Below, in pieces: positions 1 through 6,785 of a DNA stretch of 64,000 nucleotides. The notes under the pieces were generated by a model. The model worked only from the letters and a program-made list of their open reading frames with translations. It was not told where the DNA came from and did not search any database. The first letter of the stretch is position 1, and each line of letters opens with the position of its first letter. The stretch covers positions 1 through 64,000 of IMG/VR virus record IMGVR_UViG_3300042373_001302, one strand, 5' to 3'. This DNA is from a virus. Made by a program: the position numbers and the translations under genes.

Positions 1-765
1 AAAGTGCCTCGTGTTCAAGGTGTGGCAGCAACCGCACCAGTGTCAGGTAGAGGTTGTTCGCTGTGGGAGTATGACGGAATGCCTGCCAAAGGAGATGTTC
101 CTACGGCGGGAGCAATACCTACTAAATCAACTCAAGGGGCAATACCTTTTACTGCTCCCGGTGGTGGTAGAGATAAACACTTAATTGGGGCAAGTATTAC
201 ACCAATAACCCCAGGCGTGTATTTACTTTATGATAGGTTATTTCACGAGGGTGGATTATCAGGAACATCAACCGCAGCACAAACAATACAAGGGTCAACT
301 CCAACTCCTGCTTTAACCCGTAATACGGGCGGTGCAGGAAACATAGCGTTTTATGAGATTTATACAATAATAGGAACAACATCTACAACCCTTACAATGA
401 CCTACACAAATCAAGCAGGGACGGGTTCAAGAACATCAACAATCAATATAGGCGCAACGGGTTTTAGAGAGGCTACCCGTATGCAACGCATACCTTTAGC
501 AGCAGGTGATTCAGGTATTCGAGCTATTGAGCAAATACAATTAACGGCTACTACGGGTACGGCAGGCAACTTTGGTATAACCATTGCACAACCTTTGGCA
601 TGGATTCCAGTTGGTGCAGGTGGTACAATGGGGTGGAGAGATTACACAACAGGACTTCCCGGCATACCCGTTATTGACCCTAATGCTTGTTTAGCACTAA
701 TGTTTATCCCTGGTTCAGGAACTGCACCTGAATTATTCGGTTCAATAGCAACAATAGAAAAATAA
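1..765 (+). CDS. Virion surface/fibre-type protein, 5' truncated
   Basis: The frame is open to the left edge (first codon AAA), so the gene begins upstream of the window; the GTG at 4 is probably internal. The product is rich in Gly, Thr, Ala and Ser with no charged clusters, like a beta-rich virion surface, fibre or receptor-binding protein. It aligns with the next gene along most of its length: both share IIGTT, a Tyr-Thr-Asn segment, a GF-x-RE motif and TGTAGNFG / TGSAGNFG followed by a PLA tripeptide. It is visibly GC-richer than the genes after 1789. The exact role is inferred from composition and position beside the lysis genes. The stop codon overlaps the next ATG. Confidence 0.6.
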   Translation, partial: KVPRVQGVAATAPVSGRGCSLWEYDGMPAKGDVPTAGAIPTKSTQGAIPFTAPGGGRDKHLIGASITPITPGVYLLYDRLFHEGGLSGTSTAAQTIQGSTPTPALTRNTGGAGNIAFYEIYTIIGTTSTTLTMTYTNQAGTGSRTSTINIGATGFREATRMQRIPLAAGDSGIRAIEQIQLTATTGTAGNFGITIAQPLAWIPVGAGGTMGWRDYTTGLPGIPVIDPNACLALMFIPGSGTAPELFGSIATIEK

Positions 766-1568
766 TGGCACTAACTGACTTTGACGAATACGTAGACAAG
801 CTAAAAGAAAACAGGGTCGCTGATTTTAGCACCAGCACAATAAGAATAGTGAGACCGAATGCAAATTGGCAATACTTTAACCCTGCTCCTGCTACACCAA
901 CAACAAGCGTTGCATTAGACAAAAATTCTGCACAATCAATGGGCCCTATACCTGCTGTATCAACAGGTAAATTGACAATGTTAGGGGCAAGGATTAGCAC
1001 TACAAATTATGGTGCAGCATCAATGATGGTTGTTGATTTGTTAAATGTTAGCGGAGGACTGAACGGAACTTTAACAACACCTCAAACAACTAATCTTCCA
1101 ACCGCAGCATTAACAAGATATACATCGGGTGAGGGAGTTATGGCAGGAATTGTAGTATATGGCATTATTGGCACAACACAAACAACGGTAACAATAAGCT
1201 ACACAAATTCAGCAGGCGTGAGTGGTAGAATATCTACTGCTACAATAATCGGTGGAGGGTTTTATCGAGAAGTAGGTATCCTTATTCCTATTCCTTTACA
1301 AGGATCAGATAAAGGATTTAGAAGTATTGAGTCAGTAACTCTTGCGGGAACAACAGGATCGGCAGGAAACTTTGGGGTGTGTATGTTTAAACCGTTGGCA
1401 ATGATTTCATTGGAAAGTGCAACAGGTGCAATGCCATTAGATGCAGTTAGTACAGGTTGCATAATTAATTCACTTTGTGAAATTCATCCTGATGCTTGTT
1501 TAACTTTTAGTGCTGTTACAGTAGTAAATTTTGGAATAACAGGTGCATTAATTTTAGGAGAAGTATAA
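765..1568 (+). CDS. Virion surface/fibre-type protein, paralogue of preceding gene
   Basis: A 267-residue protein. The N-terminal 45 residues are polar and mixed (DFDEYVDKLKENRVADFS) and look like an attachment segment; the rest is Gly/Thr-rich and beta-like. Residues about 50-230 match the preceding gene in order (IGTTQTTVTISYTN, GGGFYREVG, TGSAGNFG), so the two arose by tandem duplication. The ATG shares a base with the preceding stop (TAATG), indicating translational coupling. Codon usage is GC-richer than in the downstream genes. No enzyme motif is visible. A tail fibre, head fibre or receptor-binding role is inference. Confidence 0.6.
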   Translation: MALTDFDEYVDKLKENRVADFSTSTIRIVRPNANWQYFNPAPATPTTSVALDKNSAQSMGPIPAVSTGKLTMLGARISTTNYGAASMMVVDLLNVSGGLNGTLTTPQTTNLPTAALTRYTSGEGVMAGIVVYGIIGTTQTTVTISYTNSAGVSGRISTATIIGGGFYREVGILIPIPLQGSDKGFRSIESVTLAGTTGSAGNFGVCMFKPLAMISLESATGAMPLDAVSTGCIINSLCEIHPDACLTFSAVTVVNFGITGALILGEV

Positions 1569-1569
1569 A

Positions 1570-1773
1570 ATGGCAACAAGGAGGTTATATGATGGTGCAA
1601 CGATTGAGATAGGGCAAATTCCTATTGTGGGAGCAGGAGTGCCTCCAATTGCAGGAACAATAGCATGGATTAAGGTTGCAGGAGTATGGAAGGAAGCTAC
1701 TGTTCATATAAAAGTAGCAGGAGTTTGGAAAATAGCAACGCCAAATATAAAAGTTGCAGGAGTTTGGAAATAA
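1570..1773 (+). CDS. Small repeat protein with three KVAGVWK units
   Basis: A 67-residue protein that ends in three copies of KVAGVWK, spaced 12-13 residues apart (IKVAGVWKEA, IKVAGVWKIA, IKVAGVWK). Similar Lys-Val-x-Gly-x-Trp-Lys repeats occur in phage tail and surface proteins, where each unit is likely a short beta-hairpin. It starts two bases after the previous stop and belongs to the same GC-richer cassette. The gene stops right at the end of the third repeat. It could be an accessory fibre or capsid decoration; function is not known. Confidence 0.6.
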   Translation: MATRRLYDGATIEIGQIPIVGAGVPPIAGTIAWIKVAGVWKEATVHIKVAGVWKIATPNIKVAGVWK

Positions 1774-1788
1774 TTAAAATACAGAAAT

Positions 1789-2196
1789 ATGAAATTTAGA
1801 TTTATAAAATTATTATTAGAAGCTTATAAAACTTCAAATTTTAAATTGCATTTAATATTAGGAACAGGAATATCTTTAATGTTATTACCTTATGAAAGAG
1901 CTTTTATTTTACAATTTTTAATAGCAATTATTTTTACAACAGTAATTGCAGGAATATTAGAGTATGGACAAAAAATATTTTTTCCTAAAGCTATTCCAGA
2001 TATGAGAGATGTAATAACTACAGGTATATATGGAGGATTTTCAGGATGGTTAATTCATCAAATTATTTATGGATTTACATTATATTCTGAAAACTTACCA
2101 AAAGATAATATATTTTTATCAACACAATTTTTTACAGGATTAGGATTAGTTGTGATATCAATAACATTATGGATTATTAAACAATTTAAAAAATAA
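1789..2196 (+). CDS. Holin-like multi-pass membrane protein
   Basis: A 135-residue hydrophobic protein with about four likely membrane segments: residues 20-34, 38-55, 75-97 and 112-130. The segments are separated by short charged loops, including a conserved-looking PDMRDV motif at about residue 68, and the tail is basic (KQFKK). Size, topology and position two genes upstream of an amidase suggest a holin, but holins have no diagnostic sequence and this is inferred from context. Base composition drops to the AT-rich level of the rest of the window here. Confidence 0.55.
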   Translation: MKFRFIKLLLEAYKTSNFKLHLILGTGISLMLLPYERAFILQFLIAIIFTTVIAGILEYGQKIFFPKAIPDMRDVITTGIYGGFSGWLIHQIIYGFTLYSENLPKDNIFLSTQFFTGLGLVVISITLWIIKQFKK

Positions 2197-2198
2197 AA

Positions 2199-2627
2199 AT
2201 GATTACAGTTTTAAAAGAATTTTTTTTTAATAACTGGTATACAGTTGTAACAACAATTGCTATACCTATTGCTTGGATTTTTGGAGGTAAAGAAAAACAA
2301 AAAGTTGAATTAAAAAAATCTAATGCTGATGCTGTTTCAACAATGCAAAGTGTATATGATCATTTTTTAGAAGATTATAAAACAAGAATGAATGAAGTAA
2401 TGTTAGAATTAGATCGTGTAAGAGAACATAATAAATCTTTACAAAATCAATTTAATAACATACAACTTCAATATGCAAAAGAAATTGAAACATCACAAAA
2501 TTGGGAAAAATTACATAGAGAATTAAAAGGTCAGTATATGGAATTAGAAAAACATTATATGACATTACAAAAAGATCACGATAAACTTAAAAAAGAATTT
2601 GAACAATATAAAAAACAAAATTCATAA
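2199..2627 (+). CDS. Membrane-anchored coiled-coil protein of the lysis cassette
   Basis: A 142-residue protein with one N-terminal membrane segment (about residues 11-28, ending IAWIFGGKEKQK) followed by a long charged, heptad-like helix to the C-terminus (residues 35-142). The shape resembles a type of small phage membrane protein found next to endolysins; it might help a holin or act as an inner-membrane partner of the spanin. Its stop overlaps the ATG of the amidase by one base. No catalytic motif is present. Confidence 0.5.
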   Translation: MITVLKEFFFNNWYTVVTTIAIPIAWIFGGKEKQKVELKKSNADAVSTMQSVYDHFLEDYKTRMNEVMLELDRVREHNKSLQNQFNNIQLQYAKEIETSQNWEKLHRELKGQYMELEKHYMTLQKDHDKLKKEFEQYKKQNS

Positions 2628-3115
2628 TGCCAAAAGCTAAAGATATTAAAAGTATAGTAATACATTGTTCTGCAGGATTTAGTAAACGAAAAGATATAGA
2701 AGCTTTTTGGAAATCTAAAGGTTGGAAAGCACCAGGTTATCATAGACTTGTTGAAGTAGATGGTAAAATTGAAAAGCTTGCAGAATTTAACACAATTACT
2801 AATGGAGTATTAGGTTTTAATAGTTCCACTTTACATATTTGTTATGTAGGTGGAATTGAAGTAAGTGGTACAAAAGAAAAACCTATTTACAAGAGTAAGG
2901 ATACACGAACTGCTGCTCAAAAGCAATCTATATTAAAATGTATAGAAGAAGCTTTACAATGGCTTAAAATGAACGGTAATACTAATAAAATAACAATTAA
3001 AGGTCATAGAGATTTCTCACCAGATAAAAATGGTAATGGAGTTATTGAAAGTTGGGAAAGAATTAAAGAATGTCCTAGTTTTGATGCTATAGCTGAATAT
3101 AAACATTTAACATGA
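2627..3115 (+). CDS. N-acetylmuramoyl-L-alanine amidase (endolysin)
   Basis: A 162-residue Amidase_2 (T7 lysozyme/PGRP-type) enzyme predicted to cut the bond between MurNAc and L-Ala in peptidoglycan. Visible motifs are IVIHCSAG with zinc ligand His13, the substrate groove segment GYHRLVEVDG, the NSSTLHICYVGG strand and the C-terminal KGHRDFSPDK...KECPSFD segment, which supplies the second His and the Cys ligand. Length fits a single-domain enzyme with no cell-wall-binding domain and no signal peptide, so release needs a holin. It sits between a membrane protein and the spanin, overlapping the spanin by four bases (ATGA). Confidence 0.92.
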   Translation: MPKAKDIKSIVIHCSAGFSKRKDIEAFWKSKGWKAPGYHRLVEVDGKIEKLAEFNTITNGVLGFNSSTLHICYVGGIEVSGTKEKPIYKSKDTRTAAQKQSILKCIEEALQWLKMNGNTNKITIKGHRDFSPDKNGNGVIESWERIKECPSFDAIAEYKHLT

Positions 3116-3792
3116 AAAAAGTATTAATAATTATTTTTAGTTTAATTACTATTTTATCTTGTGGTCCAAAAACAAAAACTCAAACAGAAAATCAATCACA
3201 AATTTCTGCTCAAGAAATTACTCAACAAGAAAAAATAAAACAAGCTGAAAGTAAAAGATTAGATTCAATTAGAGTTGTATTAAAAGAAGAATTATTAAAA
3301 GAATTTAATCAAAAATATAATGAAAGTTCTTCTGAAGAAAATACTAGAAAAACTACAACAGAAGTAACTGAAACACTTAAAAATCCATTAGAAGGTTTTA
3401 GACCTGTAGGTAATGGTGATATTTATATAAATGATTCCAATGGACAACTTTTAGAAAGAAAAACTAAAACTATTATTGAGGAAAAATTTAAAAAAGAACA
3501 ACAAAAAGAAATTGAAACAAAACGTATTGAACAAGAGAAAAAAGTAAAAGATTCTGTTGCTAAAATTAAGTATATTGATTCTACTGTTGAAAAAGTAGTA
3601 GAAAAACATATGTTACAATATGAAAAGAAAGATAAAGCAAAAGTTAAAGTAAATGAAAAAAAAGGATTTCAATTAGGATTTTGGGGTTGGTTTTGGATTA
3701 TATTAATTATACTAATTATACTTGCTTTTACAGTATTTAGAAAATGGTTATTAATACAATTTCCTTTTTTAAGATTGTTAATAAAAAGTTAA
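3112..3792 (+). CDS. Unimolecular spanin (u-spanin): lipoprotein with C-terminal membrane segment
   Basis: A 226-residue protein. It begins with a lipoprotein signal peptide (MKKVLIIIFSLITILSC; likely lipidated Cys17). About 165 polar, Lys/Glu/Gln-rich, partly coiled-coil residues follow. It ends with a strong membrane helix at about 189-209 (GWFWIILIILIILAFTVF) and a basic tail. A lipidated N-terminus in the outer membrane plus a C-terminal inner-membrane helix is the topology of u-spanins such as T1 gp11, which disrupt the outer membrane in the last step of lysis. It is longer than T1 gp11. Topology is seen; function is inferred from topology and from the adjacent amidase. Confidence 0.78.
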   Translation: MKKVLIIIFSLITILSCGPKTKTQTENQSQISAQEITQQEKIKQAESKRLDSIRVVLKEELLKEFNQKYNESSSEENTRKTTTEVTETLKNPLEGFRPVGNGDIYINDSNGQLLERKTKTIIEEKFKKEQQKEIETKRIEQEKKVKDSVAKIKYIDSTVEKVVEKHMLQYEKKDKAKVKVNEKKGFQLGFWGWFWIILIILIILAFTVFRKWLLIQFPFLRLLIKS

Positions 3793-3796
3793 ATGA

Positions 3797-3830
3797 TTAG
3801 GAATTATCAAATATATTTTGTACCTTTGTA
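3797..3830 (+). promoter_or_regulatory. Bacteroidetes-type promoter of the exonuclease gene
   Basis: TTAGGAATT at 3797 and TACCTTTGTA ending at 3830. The TTAG and TACCTTTG boxes are 20 bp apart, matching the Bacteroidetes -33/-7 consensus (TTTG, 17-23 bp, TAnnTTTG). The same 34-bp layout occurs at four other sites in the window. It lies 27 bp upstream of the exonuclease ATG, which is followed by a terminator, so the gene is probably a separate transcription unit. Confidence 0.75.
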
Positions 3831-3857
3831 CAATATATATTAATTTAAATTAAAAAT

Positions 3858-4829
3858 ATGAGTATTAAACAAATTAAAGAATTTTTAAGAAATCGTCCAG
3901 GATATTTAAAAGAAGGTGGAAAAAGATTATCTAAACGTTTACAAGGATCTACAATAGCTCAATGTAAACAAGCAATTAGAGAAGTTAATGCTGAATTACC
4001 AGGTAAAGATAATAAAACATTTAAATTAATTTTAAATGAACCATGGCAACCTACTAAAATTAAAAGATTATTTTATGATATTGAAACTTCTTATAATATA
4101 GGATGGTTTTGGAGAGCAGGTTATAATCAAACAATTACTCCTGATCAAATTATACATGAAAGAGCAATTATTACTATTGCTTGGAAATGGGAAGGAGAAG
4201 ATCAAGTATACTGTAAAGAATGGAATAATGGATGTGATAAAGAATTAATTCAAACATTTATTGGTTTAATGAACGAAGCTGATGAAATTATAGGTCATAA
4301 TATTGAAAGATATGATACTGCATTTATAATGACAAGAGCTTTAAAACATGGAATTTTAACACTACCTAAATATAAACAATTTGATACTCTTAAAAAAGCA
4401 AAATATCATTTTAATTTTAATTCAAATAAATTAGATTATATTGCAACATTTTTAGGATTAGGTGGTAAATATAAACACTCAGGATTATCAATGTGGAATG
4501 ATATTGTAATGTATGATGTGTTTGGTAAAGGTTCTAAAGAACAAAGAGATACTTCAATGAAAGAAATGGTACATTATAATATGATTGATGTTGCATTAAC
4601 TGAAGAAGTTTATCAAAGATTAAGATTATATTCTACACATGAAACACATCATGGAGTTATATTAGGAAAACCTAAGTTTACATGTCCTAATGATGGTTCA
4701 GAAAATGTAGAACTAATTAAAACTATTGTTACTGCATCAGGAACTATTAAAAGATTAATGCAATGTAATGATTGTGGTCAACAATACTTTATAAGTAATA
4801 AAGATTATTTAAAATTTTTAAACACATAA
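3858..4829 (+). CDS. DnaQ-like DEDDy 3'-5' exonuclease with zinc ribbon
   Basis: A 323-residue RNase H-fold exonuclease. The DEDD residues are visible: FYDIET (Asp74, Glu76; Exo I), IGHNIERYD (Exo II) and YNMIDVALTEEVY (Exo III, Tyr-x3-Asp, the DEDDy subtype found with B-family polymerases and RNase D). The N-terminal 45 residues (LKEGGKRLSKRL, AQCKQAIREVN) look like a small helix-turn-helix. The C-terminal CPNDG...MQCNDCGQQYF is a zinc-ribbon-like segment. No polymerase domain is attached. It is monocistronic, with its own promoter and terminator, between the lysis and tail genes. The substrate (DNA or RNA) cannot be told from sequence. Confidence 0.82.
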   Translation: MSIKQIKEFLRNRPGYLKEGGKRLSKRLQGSTIAQCKQAIREVNAELPGKDNKTFKLILNEPWQPTKIKRLFYDIETSYNIGWFWRAGYNQTITPDQIIHERAIITIAWKWEGEDQVYCKEWNNGCDKELIQTFIGLMNEADEIIGHNIERYDTAFIMTRALKHGILTLPKYKQFDTLKKAKYHFNFNSNKLDYIATFLGLGGKYKHSGLSMWNDIVMYDVFGKGSKEQRDTSMKEMVHYNMIDVALTEEVYQRLRLYSTHETHHGVILGKPKFTCPNDGSENVELIKTIVTASGTIKRLMQCNDCGQQYFISNKDYLKFLNT

Positions 4830-4839
4830 CAAATTAGAG

Positions 4840-4862
4840 CCTCTCCATGGAGAGGTTTTTTT
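4840..4862 (+). terminator. Rho-independent terminator
   Basis: CCTCTC-CATG-GAGAGG forms a 6-bp GC-rich stem with a 4-nt loop (4840-4855), followed by seven T. It lies 11 bp after the exonuclease stop and closes that unit. The hairpin is a perfect 16-bp palindrome. Confidence 0.9.
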
Positions 4863-4874
4863 ATTTATATACAT

Positions 4875-5555
4875 ATGATATTATCAAAATTAATTTACGA
4901 TGTACGAGAAGGTATAAAACAATACCAAGACGATACAGAAATAGATGATAGACACATTATACATCTATTTAATATTAAACGAGCTAAATATTTAAGACAA
5001 GAACTTAATAATTTACAAAGAAGTGTAGATATTTCTATAACACAAAGTTTTTGTGAAGGATTAGAAGAAGTGTCTATAAATCAATGTAATTTAGATTTTG
5101 TTTGTGGAAAAATACTTAGAACTAAAAGACCTATTCCACAAGCATTAGAATTACATTTAGCACCTGCAATCACAAGTGTTAAACCTACAAACATAACAAG
5201 TTTACCTTTTAATTTTTTACCTAAAGAAAGAGCTTTATATCATCAATTTTCACCATTTAAAAATAGTATTTATTCTTTTTTAAATGATGATGGTTATATT
5301 TATTTAATTAGTGAAAATAAAGCTTTAAGATTAATTGAATGTATAACTGTTTCAGGAGTATTTGAAGATCCTTTAGAATTAAAAATTTATAATAATTGTT
5401 GTGGATGTGAAACACCTGCACCTTGTTTTGATATAAATTCTACAGATTATCCTTTACAATCACATTATATAGATTTAATTAAAATGGAAATTATAAGTGA
5501 ATATGTAAAACTTTTACAAATACCTGAAGATAAAACTAATGATTCAAATGACTAA
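4875..5555 (+). CDS. Putative tail ring/accessory protein
   Basis: A 226-residue protein with no enzyme motif. It starts 13 bp after the terminator and opens the tail/cargo operon. In crAss-like phages the genes between the capsid block and the large tail protein encode ring and hub proteins that connect portal and tail (P22 gp4/gp10-like factors); this assignment rests on gene order and size. The Cys-rich stretch NNCCGCETPAPCF at about 175-187 is unusual and could bind a metal or be disulfide-linked in the particle. The C-terminus overlaps the next gene. Confidence 0.5.
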   Translation: MILSKLIYDVREGIKQYQDDTEIDDRHIIHLFNIKRAKYLRQELNNLQRSVDISITQSFCEGLEEVSINQCNLDFVCGKILRTKRPIPQALELHLAPAITSVKPTNITSLPFNFLPKERALYHQFSPFKNSIYSFLNDDGYIYLISENKALRLIECITVSGVFEDPLELKIYNNCCGCETPAPCFDINSTDYPLQSHYIDLIKMEIISEYVKLLQIPEDKTNDSND

Positions 5556-6057
5556 GAAATCTAATAATAAAATTCAAGTTCATTATGGAATTACTGATTA
5601 TTATAAATATTATAAAGATAAATATAAAAATCATGTTTCTTCAAAAAAATATAATAAAATTATTTCAGATTTTAATAATGAAATTATTAATTTAATTTTA
5701 AATGAGAATATAGAATATTATATGAATCATTTACATTTAGTTGTAGGTGTTAGAAAAGTTAAAAGAAGACCTCGTATTGTAAATGGAAAACTACGTAATA
5801 CTGTACCTATTGATTGGAAAGTTACTAAAGAACTATGGCAATCTGATGAAGAAGCAAAAGAGAAAAAACTTCTTGTAAGATTTAATAATTCTCATACTTC
5901 TGGTTATATTTTTAGTATAAATCTTATTAAGGTAGGATTAGGTTTTAAAAATAAAAAATATTACAAATTTAAAGCAGCTAGAAATTTTGCTAGAGATTTA
6001 GCTAAAAGAATTAAAGATGAAGAAAAAGAAAGATATGACACTTATAAATTATATTAA
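5548..6057 (+). CDS. Small basic structural protein, putative tail ring component
   Basis: A 169-residue, Lys-rich protein with many Asn/Tyr. I chose the ATG at 5548 (eight-base overlap with the preceding stop) over the ATG at 5539; either is possible. Visible segments: HYGITDYYKYYKDKY at the N-terminus, KRRPRIVNGKLRNT in the middle, a predicted helix at the end. It resembles the small conserved protein found between tail-ring genes of Bacteroidetes podophages. Function is inferred from position only. Confidence 0.5.
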   Translation: MTKKSNNKIQVHYGITDYYKYYKDKYKNHVSSKKYNKIISDFNNEIINLILNENIEYYMNHLHLVVGVRKVKRRPRIVNGKLRNTVPIDWKVTKELWQSDEEAKEKKLLVRFNNSHTSGYIFSINLIKVGLGFKNKKYYKFKAARNFARDLAKRIKDEEKERYDTYKLY

Positions 6058-6059
6058 AT

Positions 6060-6785
6060 ATGGCACATAATGGACAAATGATTGGTATGGGTGAAATCTT
6101 ATGGAGAGTATTAAGACAACCTTTACTTAAAGATTTAAAATATGAAGAAGCAGCTGAATATGCTTTAGAATGTATTCCTTTATTAGGAGCACCTATGGCT
6201 TTAGTTGAAAAAGTTACAGATCCTATTCCAATAGAATCATTTAAATCACCACTACCTTGTGATTTAACACAAATTAGAGGAGTTAGATATTTAGGATTAG
6301 ATGGTTGTCAAGATCCAATTGCTATGAGAGAAGCTACTAATTTATATCATAAAAGTCAAAATGAATTAAATAGTGAACTTGAATTAATTAGAGAATATAC
6401 TTATTCAATTCAAAATGGTATTATATTTACTTCTCGTGAAGAAGGTTTTATTGAAATTTCATATAGAGCAATTGCTACAGATGAAAATGAATTTCCTTTA
6501 ATACCTAATACTGAAAAAGTTAAATTAGCATTAGAATATTATATAATGTTTAGATATTTAGAACAATTATTTTCAGTAGGTAAAATAACTGATAAAGTAT
6601 TTCAATATTATGAACAAAAAAAATGTTGGTATATGGGAGCAGCTAATACTGATTTACAAATGCCTACAATAGATAAAATGGAATCTATGATGAATGCTAT
6701 TAATAGATTAATTATTAATGATAAAGCTCATGAATCATTTTATAAAAACTTTGGAATGAAAGAATATATAAAAGATAATAGATAA
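6060..6785 (+). CDS. Putative tail ring/hub protein
   Basis: A 241-residue mostly helical protein (GEILWRVLRQPLLKDLKYEEAAEYALECIPLLGAP at the start, then a central beta part and a helical C-terminus). This N-terminal pattern is what I associate with structural proteins of crAss-like and related phages. It starts two bases after the previous stop and its own stop overlaps the ATG of the 1,357-residue tail gene (TAATG). Ring or hub assignment is by gene order. Confidence 0.5.
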   Translation: MAHNGQMIGMGEILWRVLRQPLLKDLKYEEAAEYALECIPLLGAPMALVEKVTDPIPIESFKSPLPCDLTQIRGVRYLGLDGCQDPIAMREATNLYHKSQNELNSELELIREYTYSIQNGIIFTSREEGFIEISYRAIATDENEFPLIPNTEKVKLALEYYIMFRYLEQLFSVGKITDKVFQYYEQKKCWYMGAANTDLQMPTIDKMESMMNAINRLIINDKAHESFYKNFGMKEYIKDNR

